Assembly (NCBI GenBank): GCA_902363665.1
Contig: CABJAW010000002.1
Location: 62,001-126,000, forward strand
Reading direction: 5' to 3'
From: Lachnospiraceae bacterium
Lineage (GTDB): Bacteria; Bacillota; Clostridia; Lachnospirales; Lachnospiraceae
DNA: 64,000 nt
Of the stretch, positions 16,143 through 25,668 are shown piece after piece. Position 1 is the first letter of the stretch. The number at the start of each line of letters is the position of its first letter. A model generated the notes under the pieces. That model searched no databases. It was not told the origin of the DNA and was given only the letters and a program-made list of their open reading frames with translations. The translations under genes were made by a program, and so were the position numbers.

Positions 16143-17531
16143 ATGAAACAAATCGACTTTGAAAAAGGAAAAATCACAGAAAATATTCTCATGGCTGCAG
16201 TTCCTATGCTCGTTGCGCAGGTATTAAGCCTGCTCTACAACATCGTAGACCGCATTTATATTGCCCGTATCCCGGGCATTGGCACGACTGCGCTCGGTGC
16301 GGTCGGATTATGCTTTCCGGTCATCGTCATCATCACTGCATTCAGCAACCTGTTCGGAAGCGGCGGTGCCCCGCTTTTTTCGATTGAACGCGGCCGCGGA
16401 AACCGAAAAAGGGCAAGCCAGATCATGAATACATCTTTTACCATGGTTTCCATCTGTGCTGCACTGCTGATGGTGATTTTTCTCCTGTTTGCCAAACCGA
16501 TTCTCGTGCTTTTCGGTGCTTCCGAAAATGCATTGCCGTACGCCCTCCCTTATCTGATGATTTATGTGCTCGGTACCTTTCCATCCATGGTTACTACCGG
16601 AATGAACCCTTTCATCAATGCACAGGGATACGCTACCACTGGCATGCTTTCTGTCATAATCGGTGCTGTCGCAAATCTGCTGCTCGATCCGCTTTTTATT
16701 TTTTTCTTCGACATGGGAATTCAGGGCGCCGCAATAGCAACTGTACTGTCCCAGATCTTCTCCGCAATATTCGTACTTCGGTTTCTGCGTTTCCGCGCCG
16801 AATATCGTGTCCGCTTTCTCAAAAAAAGTGAATTTTCAGAAGGTATTGTTCTCGCCGGAAATATTGCCAGCCTCGGTACCGCCGGATTTATCATGCAGCT
16901 TACCAACAGCCTTGTAACTATCTGCTGTAATAATATACTTGCAACAACCGGCGGCGATCTTTACGTTTCTGTCATGACCATCATTTCCAGCATTCGCCAG
17001 ATGGTGGACACACCAATTCACGCTATCATGGAGGGTTCTTCTCCTGTTATCAGCTATAATTATGGTGCCCGCAGGCCAAAACGGGTAAAGCAGGCAGGGC
17101 TTACGATGTCTGCTCTTGCATTGATCTATGCAATTCTTGCCTGGAGCGTCGTCCTGTTTGCACCACGCTTCCTGATTGGCATTTTCAGTTCGGATCAGGA
17201 GCTCTTCGCAGATGCAATCCCTGCCATGAAGCTGTATTTTTCCGCTTTCATTTTCATGCTTCTGCAGTACATCGGTCAGACAATCTTTAAGTCTTTAAAT
17301 AAAAAGAAGCAGGCGGTCTTTTTCTCCCTGCTTCGTAAAGTATTTATTGTTGTACCGCTGACTTATCTGCTGCCGTATGCCTTCCATATGGGAACTGACG
17401 GCGTTTTCCTCGCAGAACCGGTCTCTAATGTAATCGGCGGTACGCTGTGTTTCGTAATTATGCTCTGTACTGTGCTTCCGGAGCTGAAGCAGATGGAGCG
17501 GGAAAACGTTTCTGCTGCGCCCCGCGGATAA
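16143..17531 (+). CDS. MATE family multidrug/toxin exporter
   Basis: This protein of about 462 residues has twelve predicted membrane segments in two homologous halves. Blocks include MAAVPMLVAQVLSLLYNIVDRIYI in the first half (split: MAAVPML, then VDRIYIARI) and SPVISYNYGARRPKRVK in the second, both typical of MATE proteins. These export cationic drugs or metabolites in exchange for sodium or protons. I chose ATG 16143 after AAGGAAGG; an upstream ATG at 16047 would add 32 non-conserved residues. Regulation by the divergent LysR gene is likely. Confidence 0.92.
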   Translation: MKQIDFEKGKITENILMAAVPMLVAQVLSLLYNIVDRIYIARIPGIGTTALGAVGLCFPVIVIITAFSNLFGSGGAPLFSIERGRGNRKRASQIMNTSFTMVSICAALLMVIFLLFAKPILVLFGASENALPYALPYLMIYVLGTFPSMVTTGMNPFINAQGYATTGMLSVIIGAVANLLLDPLFIFFFDMGIQGAAIATVLSQIFSAIFVLRFLRFRAEYRVRFLKKSEFSEGIVLAGNIASLGTAGFIMQLTNSLVTICCNNILATTGGDLYVSVMTIISSIRQMVDTPIHAIMEGSSPVISYNYGARRPKRVKQAGLTMSALALIYAILAWSVVLFAPRFLIGIFSSDQELFADAIPAMKLYFSAFIFMLLQYIGQTIFKSLNKKKQAVFFSLLRKVFIVVPLTYLLPYAFHMGTDGVFLAEPVSNVIGGTLCFVIMLCTVLPELKQMERENVSAAPRG

Positions 17532-17589
17532 TTCCCAGGGGCTACAGCAAACGCACCTCTCGCTCCTCATCCGGCGAAACACTGTTTCA

Positions 17590-19461
17590 CTACAGAAGTG
17601 CCTGTCGTTCCAACCTGCACACGCAGGTTGGCTTTATCACATCTGCGTGAATTGCAGTCCGCTCCAGCCGTTTCTCTTTCCGGTTGATATGCAGTACGGT
17701 CAGGCTGTCGGACTCCTGATTTGCCACTACGAGGTAATCACTGAAAATCTGAAAATCGCGCGGCGTTCTGCCGCCGGTTTTTTTTATGCAGCAAAGTGTC
17801 AGCGTTCCGTCTTTTTGGATCTCATACATCGCAATGCTGTCGTCTCCGCGGTTTGCCGCAAAAAGGAAGCCTCCGTAAAGCCGGATCGCAGATGCGGTGC
17901 TCTCTCCGTGATAACCTTCCGGGAGCGTTGAAATGTCCTGGAGGATTGTATATTCCGACGTGTTTTCAAAACGTTCCCTGTCCATTTTTTCTGTTCCTGT
18001 TTCAGACACTTTCTTTTCTGCCGCTTTTTCAGTTTCTTCTGAACCTTCTTCCTGCACCTTCTCCGCGAAGACCACGATCCGGTTGCTCAATTCGCAAAGC
18101 ACATAGATCACAGCCATGTCCTCATGCCAGAATGCCAGATGACGCGGTCCGTATCCATCCGGCAGCTGCAGGCGGATCCCGGTATCGGTAAGCTTCTTCT
18201 GTTCATAATCAATCTGATAGCCAAAGACCTGATCCAGTCCGAGATCAGTGCTCCAAAGCAGCTCTCCTGCTTCCTCTGAGAAATGAACGTGCGGGCCCTC
18301 CTGACGCAGTGGATTGACTTTAAATGGATTTTCCTGCGGGTTCTTTGCTTTTCTGCTCTGCTGCGAATTTCCCTGCCCCTGTGTCTCATCCGTTCTTCTT
18401 GGAGTATGCTGCCAAAAATCGCACCGCTCCTGCAAATGTCCCTGCTCATCCAGCGCAAATACAGCCAGCGAACCACTCGTATAATTCGCTGCCATAAGGA
18501 AATTTTCTCTTCCGTCAAGACTTAAATGACACGGATCCGCGCCGCCGGAAGGCATCTCCTTCACCATTTCCAGAATCGGTGCTGCAGCCATGTCCTTCGC
18601 AATCCCCGGATTCGTTCCCGCCTCTTTTTTTGCTCCGCGCAGCTGTCCCTCTGTTTCCTGCAGCAGCTCCGGACTTTCTGCCGGCTCCACCAGCTCTGAA
18701 CTTTCTGCCGGCCGCAGCAGCTCCGGATTCTCCACCGACCGCAGCGCCTTCATCTCATACACACCGCCAATTGGCACCTGCTCACGTACAGCATAAAGTG
18801 TGTCACCTCTTTCGTTTAAGGTCACCCAGGACGGACGTGTCATCTGCGTGTCTGCTCCGAGCATGCTCAGCCGTTCATTTCTCGCGTTTAGCTTCCACAG
18901 ACAGATTCCTGGCTCTCCTTTTTCTGCATAAGAGCCTGTATAAAAATAGTAATTGTTCTGCTGCACCTCGTCCAGCTGATCCCAGAAATTCCAGAATTCT
19001 TCTTCACTGATCGTTCCGTCCAGAATAAGGATCTCGTACATCACACCGCGCCATCCATAGGAAATGCCGGAGTGATGGTAGCCATTGCGCATATAGAAAG
19101 CGATGCGCTGCTCTCTCTGTTCATTATTATCTGCTTCCGGATCGACCATCTCTACATCCAGAATCACCCGATTCCCTGCGTATGCTTTTCCGATCTCTGC
19201 GAGAATCTGTGAGCCATAGCCATGATCACGCAGCTTTTCTTCTACCGCCAGAAACAGAATATGGGTAATGTCCCCAAATGTCAGTGCAGAATAAAATCCA
19301 CACAAAATTGCTCCATCGTAGCAGGCAATAAAATCATACGGACCATCCGCTTCTAAAAGCGTGTCCATCGGCACGCGTTCCTCCCTCGGAAATGCCGCCC
19401 GGTAAAGCCGCTCGATCTCCTGGAATTTTTCTGATTCCTTCGTTACTTTTACTGATTTCAT
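17590..19461 (-). CDS. Fusion of GNAT acetyltransferase and lactonase-type beta-propeller
   Basis: This 623-residue protein has two unrelated domains. Residues 1-150 are a GNAT acetyltransferase (ITHILFLAVEE strand, acetyl-CoA loop RDHGYGSQI at 78-86, then AFYMRNGYHHSG). From about 170 (NNYYFYTGSYAEKG) to the end it is a seven-bladed propeller of the 6-phosphogluconolactonase/YkgB family, with GPHVHF, GYGPRHLAF and GGRTPRDFQIF. Blades are interrupted by Glu/Gln-rich inserts (near 235-270, 345-375 and 460-490). The frame is continuous through the join. The start follows GAGGAC. Neither substrate is known. It could be a natural bifunctional enzyme or an old gene fusion. Confidence 0.85.
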   Translation of the reverse strand: MKSVKVTKESEKFQEIERLYRAAFPREERVPMDTLLEADGPYDFIACYDGAILCGFYSALTFGDITHILFLAVEEKLRDHGYGSQILAEIGKAYAGNRVILDVEMVDPEADNNEQREQRIAFYMRNGYHHSGISYGWRGVMYEILILDGTISEEEFWNFWDQLDEVQQNNYYFYTGSYAEKGEPGICLWKLNARNERLSMLGADTQMTRPSWVTLNERGDTLYAVREQVPIGGVYEMKALRSVENPELLRPAESSELVEPAESPELLQETEGQLRGAKKEAGTNPGIAKDMAAAPILEMVKEMPSGGADPCHLSLDGRENFLMAANYTSGSLAVFALDEQGHLQERCDFWQHTPRRTDETQGQGNSQQSRKAKNPQENPFKVNPLRQEGPHVHFSEEAGELLWSTDLGLDQVFGYQIDYEQKKLTDTGIRLQLPDGYGPRHLAFWHEDMAVIYVLCELSNRIVVFAEKVQEEGSEETEKAAEKKVSETGTEKMDRERFENTSEYTILQDISTLPEGYHGESTASAIRLYGGFLFAANRGDDSIAMYEIQKDGTLTLCCIKKTGGRTPRDFQIFSDYLVVANQESDSLTVLHINRKEKRLERTAIHADVIKPTCVCRLERQALL

Positions 19462-19497
19462 AAATGTCCTCTTCTATTTTTTCATGATCAACGTTTT

Positions 19498-19530
19498 GTA
19501 AAGCGGACATTCGCAATCCGCTTCGCTAAG
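19498..19530 (+). repeat. Interspersed intergenic repeat, copy E
   Basis: GTAAA, the exact 19-base core, then TTCGCTAAG. It lies about 37 bases upstream of the GNAT-propeller start. Confidence 0.85.
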
Positions 19531-19572
19531 GGAATCTGCCGCTTCGTCTGATCGCTTGTTTATAAATGCTTT

Positions 19573-21246
19573 CTACTCTTTCTTCTTAATCACACAACGC
19601 TTTTTATAAAATGAAATGCCATAACAGAAAACCTCATCGCATCGGTCCTCCAGATCGGACGCGTACATCCGCTCATCGATCTGCTGTACTGCCGCTGCGC
19701 AGTCTTCCTGCATGCGTTCCGGCCTTTTTGAATATTTTGCCTCAAAGACTGCCGCCTTTCCATCGGCAGGTGCATAGATGATAATATCACTTCTGCCTTC
19801 TCCATGCTCCCGGTTTGATTCCACCTCATATCCTGCTCCCGCAAAGATTCCGGCAAGAAATGCATGATAAAAGTCTTCTTTATAATCATGATAGCTGATG
19901 GTCTGCCGCAGCAGACGATTCATTTCCCCGGTGATCGTTTCACAGTCGCCTGACCACACCGCGGCAAACAGCTTTTTCCGGTTCCACGCTCTTGCCGTGT
20001 CTTCAAACCATCCTTTAATGGTCGTCGCAAAAATCTCCCGTATCTCCTCGTTTGGAATCACAAGCGCCGCCTCACCCGAAGGAAGCTCTGCCGGGTCGTC
20101 TGATTCCCCTGCACTGGTCAGATAACCGGTGAGATAGAGAATACTCCACAGATTTTCTTCTGACGCATGAAGATAATCATACGTCAGATTCTCTTCTATT
20201 TTCTGCCGAATGACTCCACCCGAAAGCAGCGTTTCCATCTTTTTCGTAATGCTTGCACCGGCATAATCGATAAAGGAGCGGATAATTACGTTATCACTCG
20301 TATTTTTCCAGTATCCGACCGGCTTTGCCTTTGGATCCCTCAGCAGGTCATACAGATAATTCATCACATCCCACGGGCAATACACATTTACGCTGCCAAA
20401 GCAATAGCCATCGTACCATTCCCGTATCTCCCGTGCATGATCCTCCATCCCTGACTTTTTTAAAATCTGCGCAACGTCATGCTCCGTAAATCCAAAATAT
20501 TCATCGAGATTTGTCGATGTAATCGTGTCTGACACAAAATTATTCGTGCCGGTAAAAATACTCTCCTTTGCAATTTTCAGGCATCCACTCACAACTGCAA
20601 ACTGCAAAGATCGGTTATCCTTAAATACCTGCATCAGCCCCTTCATGACATCCAGCATTTCCCGGTAATAACCGTTTGCGTTCGCCTTCGCTACTGGTAC
20701 ATCATATTCATCCATCAAAAGAATCACCGGTTTTCCGAAATGTGCCTGCATCATTTCCGTAAGAAGCCCCAGACTGTTTTTCATTTCCTCCGGCGTCCCC
20801 TTCTTTGCAAGCAATCGTTTCAGAATTTCTTTGTCGTACTCGTTGACCTTATGACTCTCCAAAAGATACAGGTGCTCCTTACAAAGCTGTGCAATAACGG
20901 AAACCAGCATTTCATAGGCAGCTGTAAAATTCAGCCCGTCCACTTTCCGAAGGCTCAGGAAAAGAACCGGTCTTTGGTTCATCCACGTTCTGCACAGCTT
21001 CTCGTCACGCATAACTGAAAGCCCCGAAAACATATCCCGGCTGTCCTTTTTGATGTCAAAAAAGCTGGCGAGCATGCTCATTCCAAGTGTCTTTCCAAAA
21101 CGTCTCGGCCTCGTAATCAGCGTAACCTCCGCCGCCTCTCCCTTCAGGAGCTCCGGAATCAGTCCCGTTTTATCCACGTAATAATATCCGTTTCTCCGTA
21201 TTTTTTCAAAATCGGAAATTCCAACCGGAATATTGATCCCTGCCAT
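19573..21246 (-). CDS. AAA-ATPase-like protein with C-terminal PD-(D/E)XK nuclease domain
   Basis: The 557-residue protein matches the widespread AAA-ATPase_like/DUF1703 architecture. The N-terminus (IPVGISDFEKIRRNGYYYVD) is followed by a P-loop RRFGKT (residues 48-53) and Walker B-like VILLMDEYDVPV. The C-terminus has a PD-(D/E)XK nuclease core: GYEVESNREHGEGRSDIII followed by FEAKYS. It is cytoplasmic. Such genes are abundant in Bacteroidota and Clostridia, often multicopy, and their role is unknown; mobile-element or defence links have been suggested but nothing here proves one. The start follows AAAGGGGTG. It stands alone. Confidence 0.88.
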   Translation of the reverse strand: MAGINIPVGISDFEKIRRNGYYYVDKTGLIPELLKGEAAEVTLITRPRRFGKTLGMSMLASFFDIKKDSRDMFSGLSVMRDEKLCRTWMNQRPVLFLSLRKVDGLNFTAAYEMLVSVIAQLCKEHLYLLESHKVNEYDKEILKRLLAKKGTPEEMKNSLGLLTEMMQAHFGKPVILLMDEYDVPVAKANANGYYREMLDVMKGLMQVFKDNRSLQFAVVSGCLKIAKESIFTGTNNFVSDTITSTNLDEYFGFTEHDVAQILKKSGMEDHAREIREWYDGYCFGSVNVYCPWDVMNYLYDLLRDPKAKPVGYWKNTSDNVIIRSFIDYAGASITKKMETLLSGGVIRQKIEENLTYDYLHASEENLWSILYLTGYLTSAGESDDPAELPSGEAALVIPNEEIREIFATTIKGWFEDTARAWNRKKLFAAVWSGDCETITGEMNRLLRQTISYHDYKEDFYHAFLAGIFAGAGYEVESNREHGEGRSDIIIYAPADGKAAVFEAKYSKRPERMQEDCAAAVQQIDERMYASDLEDRCDEVFCYGISFYKKRCVIKKKE

Positions 21247-21322
21247 GCCGTCACCCCTTTCTGTCGGATTCTGATGCTTCTATTGTAGCAGAAAATCCCG
21301 CTTCTGAAAACTCAAAAGCAGC

Positions 21323-21376
21323 AAAAAAGCACCTGCGTATCCGCGTTCCTTTCTTGCGAATCACAAGTGCTTTTTA
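21323..21376 (-). terminator. Terminator-like hairpin after the sugar-acid block
   Basis: AAAAAAGCAC pairs with GTGCTTTTTAT across a 34-base internal region. On the minus strand the stem ends in six T. It lies 80-135 bases after the stop of the last gene of the block. Confidence 0.6.
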
Positions 21377-21407
21377 TTGTGCTGTCAGTTTCCAAACCAA
21401 TGCAGAT

Positions 21408-21443
21408 GTCAAAGCAGATATTTATAATCCACTTCACTTCTGC
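21408..21443 (+). repeat. Interspersed intergenic repeat, copy F (degenerate)
   Basis: GTCAAAGCAGATATTTATAA then TCCACTTCACTTCTGC. It starts 14 bases after the dehydrogenase stop codon. Confidence 0.55.
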
Positions 21444-21456
21444 ATCCAACCACATC

Positions 21457-22419
21457 TTAATGCGCCGTCACAGTATACCGGCATTCTTCACCACGCAGCA
21501 CCTGAATCAGGTTCTCCGTCGCCAGTGTTGCCATATTCTCTGTCGCTTCCTTTGTATGCGCCCCGGTATGCGGCGTAGCAAGGACATTGTCATAAGCAAA
21601 CAGAGGAGAATCTTTCGGCGGCTCTGTCTCGAATGCATCCAGACCAAGACCGCCAAGCTTTCCTGACTCAACTGCCTCTTTGGCAGCAGCCTCGTCAACG
21701 ATTCCGCCTCTTGACGCATTAATCAGAATCACTCCGTCCTTCATTTTTGAAAATGTTTCCTTATTTATCATATGATACGTCTGATCATTTAATGGTAAGT
21801 GCATGGAAATGTAATCGCACTGTGCGATCAGCTCTTCAAAAGAAACACTTTTAATGCCGTGCTCTGCGGCGTAGCTTTCATTCATATATGGATCGTATGC
21901 GAGCACCTCCATAGCAAAGCCGCCTGCACAGCGTGCCACTACCTTTCCGATCGCGCCAAGACCTACGATTCCAATCTTTTTTCCGTACAGCTCTTTTCCA
22001 GTACAACGGATCCAGCCATTCCTTTTCGTGCTCGCATCAAGCATGGTCAGGCTGCGTGAAAGGCTCATCATCATCCCAAACGCAAGCTCGCCGACTGCTT
22101 CCGCATTCACCCCTGGTGTATTGGTCACAACAATCCCCTGCTTTTCTGCTGCCGCAAGGTCTACCCGGTCATATCCAACTCCATATCTTGAAATCGCTTT
22201 CAGGTTCGGGCAGTGCTCCAGCACGTCCGCACTGATTGAATCCAGCCCGGCCAGATAACCGTCACAGCCCTGCAACTGCTGTATCAGCATCTCTCCTGTC
22301 AACGGCTTTCCTGTCGGATTAAACACAAGCTCATCTGCAAATTCCCGCAGTTTTTCAAGTGCAGGATTTACCTTTCCCTCCTGCGGCTGCATGGAAGTCG
22401 GTGTTACAAGAATTTTCAT
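21457..22419 (-). CDS. D-isomer-specific 2-hydroxyacid dehydrogenase
   Basis: This 320-residue NAD(P)-dependent dehydrogenase has a complete Rossmann motif GLGAIG (residues 153-158) and catalytic Arg237 (NASRGG), Glu266 (DAFETEPP) and His284 (TPHTGAHT). It resembles phosphoglycerate dehydrogenase, glyoxylate/hydroxypyruvate reductase and 2-ketogluconate reductase; sequence alone does not separate them. No regulatory ACT domain follows, arguing against a biosynthetic SerA. As the last gene of the sugar-acid block, a 2-keto-acid reductase role fits best. Confidence 0.88.
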   Translation of the reverse strand: MKILVTPTSMQPQEGKVNPALEKLREFADELVFNPTGKPLTGEMLIQQLQGCDGYLAGLDSISADVLEHCPNLKAISRYGVGYDRVDLAAAEKQGIVVTNTPGVNAEAVGELAFGMMMSLSRSLTMLDASTKRNGWIRCTGKELYGKKIGIVGLGAIGKVVARCAGGFAMEVLAYDPYMNESYAAEHGIKSVSFEELIAQCDYISMHLPLNDQTYHMINKETFSKMKDGVILINASRGGIVDEAAAKEAVESGKLGGLGLDAFETEPPKDSPLFAYDNVLATPHTGAHTKEATENMATLATENLIQVLRGEECRYTVTAH

Positions 22420-22530
22420 TTTCAGATCCCCCGTTTCCGTAAACTAAGCAATCTATCTTGTTACTGTTCGGCCAGACAACCTTTCGTAAAATAACTGCAT
22501 TTTTAAAAAGGCTGGCTCTGAACCGTAACT

Positions 22531-23166
22531 CTATTTTCTTTCCGCAAGCGCTACTGCTTCTCTTGTGAGGCGCTCCACCTCATCAAATCTCTTCTCCTTC
22601 AGCAGCCCTTCCTTTACCATCCAGCTTCCTCCGCAGGCAATAATTTTTTCGGATTGCAGATAGGTCTGAAGATTTGCCGCATTCACACCACCGGTAGGCA
22701 TGAAACGAATCTGTGAAAACGGCGCCGCAAGCGCTTCGATTGTTTTTAATCCGCCGTAACACGATGCCGGAAAGAACTTTACAACCTTAACGTCATAGGC
22801 CAGCGCAGTCATAATTTCAGACGGCGTGCATACTCCCGGGAAAACAGGTACCTTTCGCTCTTTCGCATATGCGAGAATCTCCTCGCTCGTACCAGGTGAT
22901 ACGAGGAACTGCGCTCCGGCAGCAAGTGCCCGCTCTGCCTGCTCTTTATTAATCACGGTTCCGGCACCGACCAGCATTTTCGGAAATGCCGCCCGGATCT
23001 TTCGTATCGCTTCCTCCGCCGCTTCTGTTCGAAATGTGATCTCTGCCACCGGAAGTCCGCCTCTGCAAAGTGCTTCTGCAAGCGGCAGTGCATCCTCGAT
23101 ATTATTAATCTTTACGACCGGAACCAGCTTCAGCTTTTCAATTTTATCAAAAATTTCTCCGTTCAT
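22531..23166 (-). CDS. eda: KDPG/KHG aldolase
   Basis: This 211-residue class I aldolase cleaves 2-keto-3-deoxy-6-phosphogluconate to pyruvate and glyceraldehyde-3-phosphate (Entner-Doudoroff and uronate pathways). AEITFRT (residues 41-47), VGAGTV, VSPGTS and KFFPASCYGG with the Schiff-base lysine K130 are all present. The start at 23166 follows AGGAGGAAAA. A GTG at 23226 overlapping the kinase stop would add 20 residues and is less likely. It lies just after the FGGY kinase gene, so kinase and aldolase probably act in sequence. Confidence 0.94.
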   Translation of the reverse strand: MNGEIFDKIEKLKLVPVVKINNIEDALPLAEALCRGGLPVAEITFRTEAAEEAIRKIRAAFPKMLVGAGTVINKEQAERALAAGAQFLVSPGTSEEILAYAKERKVPVFPGVCTPSEIMTALAYDVKVVKFFPASCYGGLKTIEALAAPFSQIRFMPTGGVNAANLQTYLQSEKIIACGGSWMVKEGLLKEKRFDEVERLTREAVALAERK

Positions 23167-23222
23167 TTTTTCCTCCTGTACAACACCGGCTGCCTGCAGT
23201 TTCCTGCCGGACAACCGCTTCT

Positions 23223-24626
23223 TCACTGTGCACTTCGATATATTTCTAAATAGCGCTGATATTTTTCCCGATAGTGCCCTGTATGCTCTGCCAACGGAAC
23301 GATGATTCCTTTCGTTTCCGCCTCAAACGCTTCTGCCGGGCAGCAGCCCAGCACATCCATCGCAAGCACCACGCCGCCCTGAAGCGAACACTGCGGATTT
23401 TCCTCTATGGAAATTTCCCGTTCAAAAATATCCGCGCACATCTGCGACCATTCCGGTGAGTGCAGAATCCCGCCTGACAGTCGAATGCCCTGCGGCTCTC
23501 CACAGATCCGGCAAAGCTCCTCATAGCCCTGACGCAGATTGAACAGCACTCCTTCCTGCACCGCCCGGTACATACTTCTCCGGTCATGGTACGGCTTCAG
23601 CCCGTAAAAACCGCCGCTTCGCTCCTCGTTCTCGCCCGGACAGCGCTCTCCATACAGAAATGGAAGGAATACCGGCGTATCCACATCCTCCCTGCATTCC
23701 AGCTGTTCATACGGTGCATTCTGCGCAATTTTTTCCCGAAACCACTCAATACTGCTGCAGCCTCCGGAAATCGCCGCGCCCGCAAGATATCCCTTGGGTG
23801 ACAGATAACACCACGTATGCGGCTCTTCCGGCAACACAGCATTTGCCACACTCATCCGAAGTGCACTGCTTGTCCCAACCGAAACCGTCATAACCCCGGA
23901 TTTTAAGCCACCGGAGCCCGTCTGATTCATTGCTCCGTCCGGATTAGAGAGCAGCACCGGCGTGCCAGGCGTAACACCAAGCAGCTTTGCACCATCTTCC
24001 GTAAGCGGAAATGTTTCATTATAATCAACCAGTTCCGGCAGCTTTCCGCTGTCAACTCCTATCTCTTCCAGCAGATCCTTTGCATATTCTTTTTTATGGA
24101 TATTCAGACAGCCGCTTCCGGAAGCCATGCTTCGTGTCACCGCATATTTTCCGATGAGCCGCCAGTTATTGTAGGTTCCCTGACCGGCAATCCGGTACTG
24201 ATTTACCGCATAGCCCTTCTGCCTGAGCAGCTCCAGCTTAAAATACGGATACTGCGCCTTCAGCATACAGCCTGTCATCTCATAATATCGCTTTGCGAAT
24301 GCCTTATCCTCACGATATTTTCTGCTGATTTTTGATGCCTCCGTGTTTGACCAGAGATAAATCGGTGTGACCGGTGTAAAATCCTGCTGAAATAAACCGA
24401 CACTGTGCCAGGTACCGCTCAGCGCGATCATATCGATCTTCTGACCCGCGCTGCAGATCCGGCCCACTTCCATCATCTTCTGAAATACGGCCTCCGGATC
24501 ATGCAGTGTCGTATCCGAATGCATTTCTTCATATCGTTTTGTCATGACGCTGCTCTTCCCGGTATCCGTATTATAAAGCATCGCCTTTGCAGACATTGTG
24601 CTGTTTTCCATGGCAAGTATCTTCAT
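23223..24626 (-). CDS. FGGY-family sugar-acid kinase (gluconokinase-like)
   Basis: This 467-residue cytoplasmic kinase uses ATP on a sugar or sugar acid. ALSGTWHSVGLF, PIYLWSNTEA and SVGTSSALRMSV resemble gluconokinases, and RLSGGILHSPEWSQM is the FGGY signature region. The N-terminal phosphate motif is MENSTMSAKA rather than the common DxGTxS/T form, a noticeable variation. The start at 24626 follows AGGAGG. With KDPG aldolase next to it and 6-phosphogluconate dehydrogenase in the block, gluconate or 2-keto-3-deoxygluconate is the likely substrate; which one is not settled. Confidence 0.85.
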   Translation of the reverse strand: MKILAMENSTMSAKAMLYNTDTGKSSVMTKRYEEMHSDTTLHDPEAVFQKMMEVGRICSAGQKIDMIALSGTWHSVGLFQQDFTPVTPIYLWSNTEASKISRKYREDKAFAKRYYEMTGCMLKAQYPYFKLELLRQKGYAVNQYRIAGQGTYNNWRLIGKYAVTRSMASGSGCLNIHKKEYAKDLLEEIGVDSGKLPELVDYNETFPLTEDGAKLLGVTPGTPVLLSNPDGAMNQTGSGGLKSGVMTVSVGTSSALRMSVANAVLPEEPHTWCYLSPKGYLAGAAISGGCSSIEWFREKIAQNAPYEQLECREDVDTPVFLPFLYGERCPGENEERSGGFYGLKPYHDRRSMYRAVQEGVLFNLRQGYEELCRICGEPQGIRLSGGILHSPEWSQMCADIFEREISIEENPQCSLQGGVVLAMDVLGCCPAEAFEAETKGIIVPLAEHTGHYREKYQRYLEIYRSAQ

Positions 24627-24708
24627 CTGCCAGCCTCCTGTCAAAACGAATCCTTCTCATTCCTTCCGCTGCCTGCCCATAATCACGCTATAACGGCAGG
24701 CCCTCTTA

Positions 24709-25668
24709 TCACTTCTGAACTTTTCTGATTCGGTTATAGTACTCCAGCGTCTGAAGATAAACGCCCTCGCCATCCAGCTGATATCGATGCAGCAGCTGTT
24801 CTGCCGGTGCCGACTGCCCATAGACATCCCGCATTCCGATTTTGTATACCGGAACCGGAAGCTTCTCGGAAAGGCAGTCACACACTGCACTTCCAAAGCC
24901 TCCGATAATTGAATGCTCCTCCGCTGTAACTACAATTCCTGTCTTTGCAGCCGATGCAAGCAGTGTCTCCTCATCAAGCGGCTTGACAGTCGGAAAATCA
25001 ATTACCTCCGCACTGATTCCCTGCTCCTGCAGTTTTTCAGCCGCTTCCAGCGCTGACCATACGCAAAGTCCCGTCGCTGCAATGGTGATATCGGTTCCTT
25101 CCTTCAGCCGGTAAGCCTTTCCGATTTCAAACTGAAACGATTCGTCATAAATGACCGGAACCTCTGGTCTGCCGAACCGTAAATAAACCGGTCCTTCATA
25201 TTCCGCGGCCGCCATCACTGCTGCTCTCGCCGATGTGTCATCTGCCGGATTTAAAACCACCATGCCGGGAATCGTCCGCATCAGAGCCAGATCCTCATTG
25301 CACTGATGGGTCGCACCGTCTTCTCCTACGGAAATGCCGCCGTGCGTAGCTGCAATCTTTACATTCAGGTGTGGATATCCAATGGAATTACGCACCTGCT
25401 CATAAGCTCTTCCGGCAGCGAACATTGCAAAGGAAGATAAAAACGGGATATTTCCCGTCAGCGATAAGCCCGCTGCAATGCAGGTCATATTCGCTTCAGC
25501 AATTCCACATTCAATATGGCGCTCCGGAAACCGCTCGCGGAAATAAGAAGTTTTTGTTGCGCCTGCAAGATCGGCTTCCAGTACAACGACCCTGTCATCT
25601 TTTTCTCCAAGGCTGACCAGGGCTTTTCCATAGCTGTCTCTTGTTGCTGTTTTCTTTGTTATCTTCAT
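24709..25668 (-). CDS. Transketolase, C-terminal subunit
   Basis: This 319-residue protein matches the second half of transketolase: pyrimidine-binding domain (YFRERFPERHIECGIAEANM) and C-terminal domain. Conserved GGISVGEDGATHQ and EHSIIGGFGSAV are visible. The 25665-25668 overlap with the N-subunit gene couples the two, which together form a split transketolase of the kind common in Clostridia and archaea. It interconverts pentose phosphates with thiamine diphosphate, processing ribulose-5-phosphate made by the block's 6-phosphogluconate dehydrogenase. Confidence 0.94.
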   Translation of the reverse strand: MKITKKTATRDSYGKALVSLGEKDDRVVVLEADLAGATKTSYFRERFPERHIECGIAEANMTCIAAGLSLTGNIPFLSSFAMFAAGRAYEQVRNSIGYPHLNVKIAATHGGISVGEDGATHQCNEDLALMRTIPGMVVLNPADDTSARAAVMAAAEYEGPVYLRFGRPEVPVIYDESFQFEIGKAYRLKEGTDITIAATGLCVWSALEAAEKLQEQGISAEVIDFPTVKPLDEETLLASAAKTGIVVTAEEHSIIGGFGSAVCDCLSEKLPVPVYKIGMRDVYGQSAPAEQLLHRYQLDGEGVYLQTLEYYNRIRKVQK

